A program made the position numbers and the translations under genes. DNA of 37,429 nt, from NCBI GenBank assembly GCA_902779315.1, contig CACZBC010000023.1, positions 1 to 37,429 of the forward strand, read 5' to 3'. Each line of letters begins with the position of its first letter. The first letter of the stretch is position 1. The notes under the pieces were generated by a model. The model worked only from the letters and a program-made list of their open reading frames with translations, was not told the origin of the DNA and did not search any database. Below are positions 17,739 to 26,402 of this stretch, in pieces. Source of the stretch: an uncultured Bacteroidales bacterium. Lineage in GTDB: Bacteria > Bacteroidota > Bacteroidia > Bacteroidales > Bacteroidaceae.

Positions 17739-19382
17739 ATGACGAAAACCATTCGCGAACTTGCCATTTGGTTCTGGCGCTCCTCTCGAGGGTTGCGGCT
17801 GCAAGCGGTGCTTAATGCGCTTATCGGCATCCTGTCTGTTGTCCTTGACTTTGCCTTTATCTATGCTACTAAGTGGACAATAGATATTGCCACAAACCGA
17901 GCTGAAGGAAGCCTCCGCATGGCTGCATATGCTCTTGTCGCCATTATGGTCAGCAAGATTTTGCTTGGCTTTGCTCGCAAGTGGGTAGGTGCTTTGCTTG
18001 GTGTTCGTTCGCAGAATATCTTTCAGCAAAGGCTGTTTGCTCATCTCCTTCAAAGCGAGTGGAACGGACAGGAGGACCGTCATAGTGGTGACACCCTGAA
18101 CCGATTGGAACGAGATGTTCGCGACATAACGTCCTGTATCACAGAGACATTCCCATCATTGCTCGAGGTGTCTTTCCGCCTTGTGGGTGCTTTCTTCTAC
18201 CTTTTCAGCATGGACGCGCGCTTGGCTTGCCTGATTGTTTGCATAGTGCCATGTTTCCTTGTCTTGAGCAAGGTGTATGTGCGCAAGATGCGAACCATTA
18301 CTCGTGACATCCGTACTACAGACAGTAAGGTTCAGAGCATTCTCCAAGAGAGCATCCAACATCGTGCTATTCTCAAGACATTAGAGCGCGTAGGCACAAT
18401 GATTGACAAGTTGGAGCAGACACAAAGCGTGCTTCGCGGACATGTTCGCCATCGTGCTGTGTTCAGCAGCTTTTCCTCAACTTTGCTCAGCATTGGGTTT
18501 GGTACGGGTTATCTCGTCACTTTCCTTTGGGGCGTCAACAGCCTTCAGGCAGGAACCATCACTTATGGTATGATGATTTCTTTCATCCAGTTGGTGGGAC
18601 AGATACAAGGCCCGTTCCGTGATATGACGCGTTTCATTCCGATTATGATCAGCACTCTGACGGCAAGCGAACGCCTCATAGAACTCGAGGATATGCCTTT
18701 GGAAGACGATTCCAATCCTATCACTTTCCGAGAAGGTGCTGGTGTTCGTTTTACCGACGTCAACTTCCAATACAGAGAAAGCGGTCGCCTCATTCTCTCC
18801 AAGTTCTCTTGCGACTTCCCCAAGGGTTCGACTACGGCTATCTTGGGTGAGACGGGAGCAGGAAAGACGACTTTGATCCGTTTGATTCTTGCTTTGCTGA
18901 AACCGACGGACGGTAGTGTTGTGATGTACGACGAGAATCAAACGGTAAATGTATCGCCTCGAACCCGCAACAATCTGGTTTATGTGCCGCAAGGGAATAC
19001 TCTTTTCAGTGGCACCATTCGCGACAATCTTCTGCTCGGCAATCCTGATGCTACGGAGGAGGACATGCGTGAAGCCCTCGAAACAGCTTGCGCGGGTTTC
19101 GTGATGGACCGTCCTGATGGACTTGACGCCATTTGCGGAGAGCTTGGTGCAGGACTTAGCGAAGGGCAGGCACAGCGTATTGCGATTGCTCGTGCTTTGC
19201 TTCGAAAAGGGTCTGTTTTGCTGCTTGACGAGGCGACGAGTGCCCTTGATATGCATACCGAACAGCAGCTCTTGAAGAATCTCAGCAGCCGTGATGTTGG
19301 ACAGACTATTATTTGTGTCACACATCGGCCTGCAGTTATCGAATATTGCTCGCAGGTTATCGAGATGAAACGTGCAGAATAA
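17739..19382 (+). CDS. ABC exporter, fused permease and ATPase
   Basis: This 547-residue half-transporter has an N-terminal six-helix exporter domain (about 20-300; clear helices near 22-45, 62-80, 143-160, 162-180, 247-268) and a C-terminal ATPase. The ATPase shows Walker A GETGAGKTT (370-378), Q-loop PQGNTLFSGTIRDN, a signature LSEGQ (473-477, where LSGGQ is usual), Walker B VLLLDEAT (493-500) and the switch His in CVTHRP. It would act as a dimer in the inner membrane to export a lipid, peptide or drug; the substrate cannot be inferred. It starts one base after nadK. A short hairpin follows its stop. Confidence 0.92.
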   Translation: MTKTIRELAIWFWRSSRGLRLQAVLNALIGILSVVLDFAFIYATKWTIDIATNRAEGSLRMAAYALVAIMVSKILLGFARKWVGALLGVRSQNIFQQRLFAHLLQSEWNGQEDRHSGDTLNRLERDVRDITSCITETFPSLLEVSFRLVGAFFYLFSMDARLACLIVCIVPCFLVLSKVYVRKMRTITRDIRTTDSKVQSILQESIQHRAILKTLERVGTMIDKLEQTQSVLRGHVRHRAVFSSFSSTLLSIGFGTGYLVTFLWGVNSLQAGTITYGMMISFIQLVGQIQGPFRDMTRFIPIMISTLTASERLIELEDMPLEDDSNPITFREGAGVRFTDVNFQYRESGRLILSKFSCDFPKGSTTAILGETGAGKTTLIRLILALLKPTDGSVVMYDENQTVNVSPRTRNNLVYVPQGNTLFSGTIRDNLLLGNPDATEEDMREALETACAGFVMDRPDGLDAICGELGAGLSEGQAQRIAIARALLRKGSVLLLDEATSALDMHTEQQLLKNLSSRDVGQTIICVTHRPAVIEYCSQVIEMKRAE

Positions 19383-19402
19383 TGCCTAAAAGGCAAATTT
19401 TC
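19383..19402 (+). terminator. Weak hairpin after the ABC exporter
   Basis: TGCCT and AGGCA form a five-base-pair stem with a three-base loop at 19383-19395, followed by AATTTT. The stem is short, so this is a weak terminator candidate. Confidence 0.35.
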
Positions 19403-19432
19403 CGTCGTAATGTTAATTTAATGCAAAAAATG

Positions 19433-19464
19433 TTTGGAACTTATAACAATAATGAATATATTTG
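19433..19464 (+). promoter_or_regulatory. Promoter of the beta-barrel gene
   Basis: TTTG at 19433-19436, 20 bases, then TATATTTG at 19457-19464, which is 35 bases before the ATG at 19500. Confidence 0.7.
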
Positions 19465-19499
19465 CATGAAGAAATAACGAAAACTAATACATATACACT

Positions 19500-20411
19500 A
19501 TGAATTTGATGAAAATACTGCCTGCAGCTTTGTTGCTGAGTGTAAGTCTCAATGCTTTTGCCCAGGATGAAGATGAAACGCTGGGTGATGTGGAAGAAGA
19601 AGCTACTGAAGTCGCCGTGCCTACCACTCCAAGTGATGTGAAATTCTTCCATCGCGTACAGTTAGGTTACATGGGTACCAGTGTGAAGTACACGAATTTT
19701 GGGGTTTCTCCTGACTACAACAACTATTTCCTTAGTGGATTCAGTATGGGCTGGATGGGCGATTTGCGTATCGACAAGAACCACGGTCTTTTCTTGGAAC
19801 TTGGTGCTAACCTCACAGTTCACTCTGGTAAGAGCAAGGACAAACGTTGGAATGTGCATGAAGACGAATACTATCGTTATAAGGTAAAGGCCTTCTCGGT
19901 TACGATTCCTGTCAGCATTAACAAACAGTTCAAGGATGCTTTTGGCGTGGAAGACCTCACTTTGGCACCTTTCGCAGGTCTCTATTTCCGCTTCAACGTA
20001 ATGGCAAAGCGTACTGCTAGGGCTTACTTGGCAGACGGTTCAGCAGCCCTCGTTCCTGGTACCGACACGAAGAAAGTCTATACCGCATCCCTGATGGACA
20101 CCGACAAGGGTGAGGGTTTGGAGGAATATGGCGAGAGCACTCCCTATATGAGAGCTTTCGACAGAAAGCTGCATGTCGGCAAGCTCCTGCAGCCTGGCGT
20201 TCAACTTGGCGTGAATGCTTACTACAAGAAGTACACCTTCGGCATTGCCTATATGCGCGACCTTACAAAGTTTGCCGGTCATAAGAGTTCTCCGGAACTG
20301 ACCTCGAAGAGCACACCTGAAGGTGGTAACTTGCCCAACATCGGCACAAACTGCGACGAGAAGGTTTCTACGGCAAACAACTTCATGATTACCGTCGGCT
20401 ACATTCTGTAG
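19500..20411 (+). CDS. Outer-membrane beta-barrel protein
   Basis: This is a 303-residue exported protein with a signal peptide (cleavage likely after AFA at residue 21) and an acidic linker rich in Glu and Asp up to residue 43. The mature part alternates polar and hydrophobic residues in strands rich in aromatics and Gly, as in small porin-like barrels (RVQLGYMGTSVKY, FSMGWMGDLRI, LFLELGANLTVHSG). It ends in a strand with a hydrophobic terminus (FMITVGYIL). I cannot name a specific family or ligand. The gene has its own promoter and a strong terminator, so it is a single-gene unit. Confidence 0.75.
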   Translation: MNLMKILPAALLLSVSLNAFAQDEDETLGDVEEEATEVAVPTTPSDVKFFHRVQLGYMGTSVKYTNFGVSPDYNNYFLSGFSMGWMGDLRIDKNHGLFLELGANLTVHSGKSKDKRWNVHEDEYYRYKVKAFSVTIPVSINKQFKDAFGVEDLTLAPFAGLYFRFNVMAKRTARAYLADGSAALVPGTDTKKVYTASLMDTDKGEGLEEYGESTPYMRAFDRKLHVGKLLQPGVQLGVNAYYKKYTFGIAYMRDLTKFAGHKSSPELTSKSTPEGGNLPNIGTNCDEKVSTANNFMITVGYIL

Positions 20412-20436
20412 ACTATTCCGTCTTAGCAAAATAAAT

Positions 20437-20480
20437 CACCGCCTCGGAGGAAATACCTTTCGAGGCGGTGTTGTTTGTTT
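20437..20480 (+). terminator. Rho-independent terminator of the beta-barrel gene
   Basis: CACCGCCTCG (20437-20446) pairs with CGAGGCGGTG (20461-20470), with an inner AGG/CCT pairing and a T/G-rich tail. Strong stem, 25 bases after the stop. Confidence 0.85.
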
Positions 20481-20496
20481 CAGTTTCCAACAACTG

Positions 20497-20606
20497 CAGT
20501 GACGTTCGCAATTTACTAGTGTGACGTTTACGATTTACTAGTGTGACGTTTGCCAACGTGGCACGTTATGTTTGCAAACTAGGCGTGCTGCGTTTGGAGC
20601 CGTCCC
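20497..20606 (+). repeat. 22-bp tandem repeat array C
   Basis: Five abutting 22-bp units (starts 20497, 20519, 20541, 20563, 20585). The first two end in ATTTACTA. The second and third begin GTGTGACGTTT; the last two are more diverged, sharing ACTAGGC and GTGC with array B. The array ends at 20606, the base before the rprY stop codon. It lies between convergent genes, after the beta-barrel terminator. Confidence 0.85.
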
Positions 20607-21311
20607 TTAGTCTTTCAGCATGTTTGGCACGATAAGGCGATAGCCTCGGCCGTGAACGTTGTTGATCTCGATGTCCGGATCGCCCTTGAGGAGCTTGCGG
20701 AGTTTGGTGATGTAAACGTCCATGCTACGTGCGTTGAAGTAGTTGTCGTCCATCCAGATCGTCTTGAGTGCGAGGTCGCGCTCAAGGACATCGTTTCCGT
20801 GAACACAAAGCATGGTGAGCAATTCGCTTTCCTTTGTGGTGAGTTTGGTTTGCTCGTCACCAAGGATGAGCACTTGGCGTTGTGTGTCGAAAATGAACTT
20901 TCCGAGCTGGAAGCGAGTGATGTTCTTCTGTTCCTTGCTTTTCACGCGTCTCAGGATAGCTTCCATTCGATAGACAAGCTCATCCATCGAGAACGGTTTG
21001 GTGAGGTAGTCGTCGGCTCCAAGCTTGAAGCCTTCCAGAATATCCTCCTTCAAGTTCTTGGCTGTCAGGAAGATAATGGGCACTTCTGTATTGACGAGTC
21101 GTATCTCTTTTGCCAGAGCGAAGCCGTCCATCTTGGGCATCATCACGTCGAGCAGACACATATCGTACTTCCTTTTCATGAAGGCGCGATATCCCGCTTC
21201 ACCATCGAGGAAGAGTTCTGCATCGTAACCTTTTGCTTCGAGGTATTCCCGAACGAGCATTCCGAGGCTCTCTTCGTCCTCGCAAAGCAGAATGTGAAGT
21301 TTCTGTTCCAT
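20607..21311 (-). CDS. rprY: OmpR-family response regulator RprY
   Basis: This 234-residue response regulator has a receiver domain with the acidic pair Glu11-Asp12, phospho-acceptor Asp55 (LLDVMMPKMDG) and the switch Lys in TKPFSMDEL. A winged-helix DNA-binding domain follows (about 130-230; LTTKESELLTMLCVHGNDVLERD, then SMDVYITKLRKLLK). The sequence and pairing with the downstream-located kinase fit RprY of Bacteroides. The kinase gene lies 31 bases upstream on the same strand. The stop codon directly abuts repeat array C. Confidence 0.92.
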   Translation of the reverse strand: MEQKLHILLCEDEESLGMLVREYLEAKGYDAELFLDGEAGYRAFMKRKYDMCLLDVMMPKMDGFALAKEIRLVNTEVPIIFLTAKNLKEDILEGFKLGADDYLTKPFSMDELVYRMEAILRRVKSKEQKNITRFQLGKFIFDTQRQVLILGDEQTKLTTKESELLTMLCVHGNDVLERDLALKTIWMDDNYFNARSMDVYITKLRKLLKGDPDIEINNVHGRGYRLIVPNMLKD

Positions 21312-21342
21312 AGTTTTATCAGTTAAGAGTTAATAATTGTGT

Positions 21343-22845
21343 TTAATCTTTTGAAAGTGGGATGGTTATAGTAAACTTGGTTCCTTTGCCAGGTTCGCTG
21401 CTTGCCTTGATAGTTCCGTGATGCAGTTCGACCATTTTCTGGACATAGGCAAGACCGAGGCCGAAGCCCTTGACGTTGTGCTGGTCGCCTGTATGAACAC
21501 GATAGAACTTGTCGAAGATGCGCTTCAGGTTGTCCTTCTGTATGCCGATTCCATTGTCTGCGATACTGATGCAGAAGTGCGTCTCGCCCTGATTGAAAGT
21601 GTGAACCTCGATGCTAAGCGGCTCATCTTCGCGTCTGTACTTGAAGGCGTTGTCCAACAGATTGAATATAATGTTAGTGAAATGCATTTCGTCGGCATTG
21701 ATGAAGGGATTGTAAGCCTCCAGTCTCATGTCGAGCGTGCCTCCGATTTGCGATACCTTGAGCGAGAAGGTGTCTACCACGTTCTCGGTTATCTCGTTGG
21801 CATCGAGCTCTTGCATCTTTAGGGCTATGTTGTTGTTGTCGAACAGACTCATCTGCAAGACCTTTTCGACCTGATAGCGAAGGCGTCGAGTCTCTCCGTC
21901 TATGACATTTCCCAGTCGTTCGTATGTCGCTTCGCTCTTGTTCACAGTCTTGTCCGCAAGCATCTGTGCAGCGATGGAGATGGTGGAAATAGGTGTCTTG
22001 AACTCGTGCGTCATGTTGTGCACGAAATCATTCTTCATCTCGCTAATTCGTTTCTGCCGAACTACGAGATAGATGGTGAGAAGCGACGTGATGAGCAGGA
22101 TAATGGTAAAGCCCATTGCCGGTGCCACATAGTTTGCCACGCCCCGGATGAACTGCTTTTGGTCCGGGAAGTGTATGACGACGGTACCCATCTGTCCTGT
22201 CGGGTCGCTTCGAAAGAGCGTTTGCTGATAGCTAGGGTCTTTGCCCTCTTCTGTATAGTCTTCGCACCGATACACTTCGCGTCCATCACTGGTGTAAACG
22301 ATGAAGTGGAAGGGGAGGGTTATGCCGTTGGCTTGCAGGGAATTGCGAAGGTAACCGTCTAGAATGGCAGGGTTGAGGCGGTCTTGAAGCCTTTGTTCGC
22401 TGGCAGTATACAAGACGGCAAGGATGACTTCGTCGAGCACTCCCTGTTCATAAAGGTAGGCTTCGCGAGCATGTTTCTGCAGATTGCTGATGGTTTCTGC
22501 CACCTTGTTGTACCTGTTCATCGTAAGTGAACCAAGCGACATGTTGCCGGAACTGGGCGAAAGCGTGTCGAGCGGAAGCATGTAATCAGACATGCGGAAA
22601 CTGTCCGGAAGAATCATTCTCCCGTTCTCTGCCTCGTGCTCGTTGAGCACTTTCTGCAAGTATCGGAAGGTCTCGGCTTTTTCCAGTTCGCGCGAAGCCT
22701 GGTCAAGACTGCGAAGAACGTTCTCGCTGAACTGCTCTTGGCGCATCCTAATCATTTCCTTGGCATAGCGTCCTTGCAAGTAGAGCAGCGAGACGAATGC
22801 TATGCAGACGACAAGGCAAATAAACCAGATGTAACTCCTTTTCAT
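21343..22845 (-). CDS. rprX: Sensor histidine kinase RprX
   Basis: This 500-residue membrane kinase has helices at about 6-24 and 241-263 flanking a periplasmic sensor of roughly 215 residues. The dimerisation/phospho-acceptor box is NMTHEFKTPISTIS with His280. The ATPase domain has IFNLLDNAFKYR (N box), ISIADNGIGI (G1), IFDKFYRV (F box) and GFGLGLAYVQ (G2). It phosphorylates RprY, the next gene. The start at 22845 is well supported because the first helix begins at residue 6. The signal sensed cannot be read from the sequence. Confidence 0.93.
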   Translation of the reverse strand: MKRSYIWFICLVVCIAFVSLLYLQGRYAKEMIRMRQEQFSENVLRSLDQASRELEKAETFRYLQKVLNEHEAENGRMILPDSFRMSDYMLPLDTLSPSSGNMSLGSLTMNRYNKVAETISNLQKHAREAYLYEQGVLDEVILAVLYTASEQRLQDRLNPAILDGYLRNSLQANGITLPFHFIVYTSDGREVYRCEDYTEEGKDPSYQQTLFRSDPTGQMGTVVIHFPDQKQFIRGVANYVAPAMGFTIILLITSLLTIYLVVRQKRISEMKNDFVHNMTHEFKTPISTISIAAQMLADKTVNKSEATYERLGNVIDGETRRLRYQVEKVLQMSLFDNNNIALKMQELDANEITENVVDTFSLKVSQIGGTLDMRLEAYNPFINADEMHFTNIIFNLLDNAFKYRREDEPLSIEVHTFNQGETHFCISIADNGIGIQKDNLKRIFDKFYRVHTGDQHNVKGFGLGLAYVQKMVELHHGTIKASSEPGKGTKFTITIPLSKD

Positions 22846-22849
22846 ACTG

Positions 22850-22857
22850 CAAAGGTA
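22850..22857 (-). promoter_or_regulatory. Candidate -7 element of rprXY
   Basis: Minus-strand TACCTTTG ends only four bases before the rprX ATG. If it is used, the transcript would start at or next to the start codon. The -33 region is weak. Confidence 0.45.
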
Positions 22858-22873
22858 ATAATAAATGTTAAAC

Positions 22874-22911
22874 AGTAAAAGAAAAACGCCAGCACTTTTG
22901 TACTGACGTTT
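22874..22911 (-). terminator. Terminator of the EF-G2-like gene
   Basis: On the minus strand AAACGTCAG (22911-22903) pairs with CTGGCGTTT (22892-22884), with one G-U pair, and is followed by TTCTTTTA. It lies between the EF-G2-like stop and rprX, so the two are separate units. Confidence 0.75.
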
Positions 22912-22968
22912 AACTTATTTAAGATATTAAGTCCGGTTAAGTTGTCTTTTTGTGAACTAAGCCTTGTC

Positions 22969-25125
22969 TTAATCTTCCTTAAGCGTTGCTTGGTACTCTG
23001 CCACGAGTTTCTGCTGAACGTCGGCAGGAACAAGTTCGTAGCTTGCGAACTTCGTGTTGAAGCTTGCACGACCACCAGTCAAGCTGCTCAGAGCGGTACT
23101 GTAGCTTGCCATTTCCTTCAGGGGAGCTTTTGCAGTCAGCTTTTCGTAACCGCTTTCGCTGCTCATGCCCATAATCATAGCACGGCGTCCTTGCAGGTCA
23201 CTCATCACGTCGCCCATCTTGTCGCTGGGAACGAGAACTTCTACGTCGTAGATAGGCTCCAGAATCTTTGGACCTGCCTCCTTAAAGGCCTGGGCGAAGG
23301 CTTGACGGCCTGCGAGCATAAATGAAAGTTCGTTGGAGTCTACGGGGTGCATCTTGCCGTCGTAAACGATGACGCGAACGTCGCGAGCATAGCAGCCCGT
23401 CAGAGGACCTTGTTCCATGCGCTGCATTACACCTTTCAGAATGGCGGGCATGAAGCGTGCATCGATGGCACCACCAACGACACTGTTGATGAAGACGAGC
23501 TTGCCGCCCCATTCCAGATCGATGGTTTCCTCGCTTTTTGCGTTGATGCGGAATTCCTGATTGCCGAAGCGATAGACTTCCTGAGTGGGAGTGCCTTCCA
23601 CGTATGGCTCAACAATGAGATGCACTTCGCCGAACTGGCCTGCACCACCGGATTGTTTCTTGTGGCGATAGTCGGCACGGGCAGCCTTTGTGATGGTCTC
23701 GCGATAAGGAATCTTTGGCTCGTCGAAGACAATCTGAATCTTCTCGTTGTTTTCCATACGCCATTTGAGGGTACGGAGGTGGAACTCGCCCTGTCCGTGA
23801 ACCAGAATCTGGCGAAGTTCCTTGCTCTGCTCGATTTGCCACGTTGGGTCTTCCTCGCGCATGCGCTGGAGCGCGTTCATCATCTTCTCGGTCTCGCTCT
23901 CATTGACGGCGCGAATGGCACGAGAGTACTTGGCGTTAGGATATTTGATGAAGTTGAAGCTGTTGTCGCAATCCTTGCCGTTGAGCGTGTTGCCAGTCTT
24001 GACGTCCTTGAGCTTTACGCTGCAACCGATATCGCCAGCTGCGAGTTCTTCTACCTTGATGCGGTTTGCGCCAGCGCAGACGAACATCTGAGCGATGCGT
24101 TCCTTGCTGCCACGGTCGGCGTTTGTCAGGTCGTCACCTTCCTTGACTGTACCGCTCATCACCTTGAAGTACTGCACTTCGCCGATGTGTGGCTCGACAG
24201 CAGTCTTGAAGAAGAAGAGGCTTGTGGGGCCAGCTGCGTCGAGGGCAATCTCCTGACCCTTGCTGTTGGCAACCTTAGGCATTTCGTCGACGAAAGGAAC
24301 GACGTTGCCGAGGAACTCCATGAGACGGCGAACGCCCATATCCTTTACTGCATCAACGCAGAAGACGGGGAACATGCCACGACTGGCGAGGCCTTTGCGA
24401 ATGCCTTCGCGCATCTCGTCTTCGGTGAGGTCTTCGCTTTCGAAGAACTTCTCCATGAGGGTTTCGTCGTGTTCGGCAGCTGCTTCGATGAGTGCCTTGT
24501 GCATTTCCATTGCCTTGTCCATCTGGTCGGCAGGAATGTCTTCAATCTTTGGCTCGCCGCCATCGGGGCCCCATGAATATTTCTTCATGAGCAGAACGTC
24601 GATGAGGGAGTTGAAGTTTGGACCGCATTCGATGGGGTACTGGATGGGCACAACCTTCGGGCCGTAGATGCTTGTCAGTTGTTCCATGAGCTGGTCGAAG
24701 TCGCAGTTCTCGTCGTCAAGCTGGTTGACGAGGAAGATGATGGGCTTGCCGAGCTTGTCTGTGTAGCGGAAGTGGTTTTGTGTGCCAACCTCGACGCCAG
24801 CAGCTCCCTTGAGCAGGAGGATTGCGGTGTCTGTGACGTTCAGGGCTGTAATGGCAGCGCCTGCGAAGTCATCACTGCCCGGGCAGTCGATGAAGTTGAT
24901 CTTCTTGCCGTTCCATTCTACATGGCAAACAGTGGAGAAGACAGAATAGCCGTATTCGTGCTCTACGGGGAAATAGTCGCTGACGGTTGTGTGCTGACTG
25001 ACTCTGCCGCGACGCTTGATGACACCTGCCTCGTAGAGCATGGCTTCAGTCAAGGTCGTCTTGCCGGCTCCATCATTACCCAGAAGGGCAATGTTCTTAA
25101 TCTCATTAGTTTTGTAAGTCTTCAT
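22969..25125 (-). CDS. Elongation factor G paralog (EF-G2-like, GTPase motifs altered)
   Basis: This 718-residue protein has the full EF-G domain order: G domain, domain II, and domains III-V with a C-terminal YSTALSSLTGGRASFNTKFASYE. The G-domain motifs are unusual. The P-loop is GNDGAGKTT (16-24). The switch I region reads VEHEYGYSV where EF-G has a conserved EQERGITI-like sequence. G3 is DCPGSDDF, with Ser84 in place of the catalytic His of DTPGHVDF. G4 is NQLD (134-137) instead of NKxD. Bacteroides thetaiotaomicron EF-G2 is a published translocation factor lacking GTPase activity and needed for gut colonisation; this gene looks like its relative. It has its own promoter and terminator. 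The ordinary fusA is not in the window. Confidence 0.9.
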   Translation of the reverse strand: MKTYKTNEIKNIALLGNDGAGKTTLTEAMLYEAGVIKRRGRVSQHTTVSDYFPVEHEYGYSVFSTVCHVEWNGKKINFIDCPGSDDFAGAAITALNVTDTAILLLKGAAGVEVGTQNHFRYTDKLGKPIIFLVNQLDDENCDFDQLMEQLTSIYGPKVVPIQYPIECGPNFNSLIDVLLMKKYSWGPDGGEPKIEDIPADQMDKAMEMHKALIEAAAEHDETLMEKFFESEDLTEDEMREGIRKGLASRGMFPVFCVDAVKDMGVRRLMEFLGNVVPFVDEMPKVANSKGQEIALDAAGPTSLFFFKTAVEPHIGEVQYFKVMSGTVKEGDDLTNADRGSKERIAQMFVCAGANRIKVEELAAGDIGCSVKLKDVKTGNTLNGKDCDNSFNFIKYPNAKYSRAIRAVNESETEKMMNALQRMREEDPTWQIEQSKELRQILVHGQGEFHLRTLKWRMENNEKIQIVFDEPKIPYRETITKAARADYRHKKQSGGAGQFGEVHLIVEPYVEGTPTQEVYRFGNQEFRINAKSEETIDLEWGGKLVFINSVVGGAIDARFMPAILKGVMQRMEQGPLTGCYARDVRVIVYDGKMHPVDSNELSFMLAGRQAFAQAFKEAGPKILEPIYDVEVLVPSDKMGDVMSDLQGRRAMIMGMSSESGYEKLTAKAPLKEMASYSTALSSLTGGRASFNTKFASYELVPADVQQKLVAEYQATLKED

Positions 25126-25165
25126 GACGTTATTGTTTTTATTGATTAATACAGAATTTCGGGCA

Positions 25166-25195
25166 TAAAGTTACTATTATTTACCATAATGGCAA
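25166..25195 (-). promoter_or_regulatory. Promoter of the EF-G2-like gene
   Basis: Minus-strand TTG (25195-25193), 19 bases, then TAACTTTA (25173-25166), one mismatch from TAnnTTTG. It lies 40 bases before the start codon. Confidence 0.55.
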
Positions 25196-25240
25196 GCGTT
25201 TGGAAATATGTTAAACAACATAAATGCCAATTTTTAGTTG

Positions 25241-26353
25241 TCAATTGTCAATTTTCATCAAATCGCTTATGATGTCGTTCGATGTGAAAATGCCCTCTTT
25301 TGTGAGGCAAAGATGTCCTTTTTCGATGCGCAGAAGGTCGCGCAAAAGGTGAGGCTCGGCCATTTCGAGACAGTATTTGCGGTCTTTCTCCGAGAGTTCG
25401 TCAAGGGGGATTCCGTCGGAAGTCCTGAGTCGGGTCATGATAAACTCATCGTAGAGCGCATCGTCGCTCAATTCCTCCGTTTCGTGCGGCACGTCTTCTT
25501 TTGCTGCGATGTAAGCCTTGATGTCGGGCAAGTTTGCACGGCGGGTACGTTTACCGTCATAAGAATGTGCGCCTGCGCCCAGTCCCAAGTAGGGCGAGCC
25601 TTGCCAATAGCAGCTGTTGTGGCGCGAATGATAGCCAGGCAGAGCGAAGTTCGAGATTTCGTAGTGCAGGAAGCCGGCCTTGTTTGTGGCGTCCAAGAGG
25701 TGGTCGTACATTTGTCGGGAGAGTTCCTCGTCGGCTTCCTCGACCAATCCTTGCCGGAGCATTGTGTCGAGCCGAGTGCCTTCCTCGAAAGTGAGAGAAT
25801 AGGCGCTGAGGTGTTTGATGTTGAGGCTCAGAGCTTGTTCCACATCATGCTTCCAGTCCTCGAAAGTCTGTCCGGGCAAGCCGTAGATGAGGTCGAGGCT
25901 AATGTTTGCGAAACCGGCTTCCCTGCATGCCTTCACAGCGTCGATGGTCTGCTGGCTGGAGTGCCGGCGTCCGATAAGTTGCAGAATGCTGTCGTTGAAC
26001 GTCTGGGCACCCATGCTGATGCGGTTGACGGGTGTTCCCCTGAGCCCTTCCAGCCATTCCCTCGTCACGTCGTCCGGGTTGGCTTCGATGGTGACTTCGG
26101 CTTTGTCGTCGAGCGTCCACGAGCGACCAATCGCTTCAAAGAGCCTGTGGAGCAGGTCCGTGGGCAAAAGGCTGGGCGTGCCGCCTCCTATATATATAGT
26201 ATGTACGCGCGAGGTTTCCAGATAATCTTTGCGCAAAGCCATCTCCCTTTCGAGGGCACGGACGTACGACGCCATCATGTCCTGTCCGAGCGTGGTGGAA
26301 TAGAAGTCGCAATAGATACATCGCGACCGGCAGAAAGGAAAGTGAATGTACAT
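25241..26353 (-). CDS. hemW: Radical SAM heme chaperone HemW
   Basis: This 370-residue radical SAM protein has the cluster motif CRSRCIYC (Cys8, Cys12, Cys15) followed by DF rather than the extra Cys of true coproporphyrinogen dehydrogenase HemN, so HemW is the better name. GGGTPSLL near residue 53 and ISMGAQTFND follow the SAM-binding pattern, and LIYGLPGQTFEDW is typical of the family. HemW binds heme and is thought to deliver it to target proteins. The gene lies 49 bases after the DUF4827 gene, separated by a short tandem repeat that touches its start codon. Confidence 0.93.
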   Translation of the reverse strand: MYIHFPFCRSRCIYCDFYSTTLGQDMMASYVRALEREMALRKDYLETSRVHTIYIGGGTPSLLPTDLLHRLFEAIGRSWTLDDKAEVTIEANPDDVTREWLEGLRGTPVNRISMGAQTFNDSILQLIGRRHSSQQTIDAVKACREAGFANISLDLIYGLPGQTFEDWKHDVEQALSLNIKHLSAYSLTFEEGTRLDTMLRQGLVEEADEELSRQMYDHLLDATNKAGFLHYEISNFALPGYHSRHNSCYWQGSPYLGLGAGAHSYDGKRTRRANLPDIKAYIAAKEDVPHETEELSDDALYDEFIMTRLRTSDGIPLDELSEKDRKYCLEMAEPHLLRDLLRIEKGHLCLTKEGIFTSNDIISDLMKIDN

Positions 26354-26383
26354 GGCTTACGGCTTATGGGCTTACGGCTTATG
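26354..26383 (-). repeat. 15-bp tandem repeat next to the hemW start codon
   Basis: Two exact copies of GGCTTACGGCTTATG on the plus strand (26354-26368 and 26369-26383). The first copy is immediately before the hemW ATG in transcription order. Within and beyond the copies, GCTTAC and GTAAGC can pair, so the leader RNA can form hairpins. Confidence 0.85.
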
Positions 26384-26402
26384 GTAAGCTGTAAGCGGTA
26401 AA

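Noticed and set aside
22884-22911. A stray copy of the 22-bp repeat (TGACGTTTAAC)
   Set aside because: The match is one arm of the EF-G2 terminator hairpin and there is no second unit next to it.
23347-24576. A 409-residue open frame opposite the EF-G2-like gene
   Set aside because: It is the mirror frame of a well-conserved gene and has no recognisable domain of its own.
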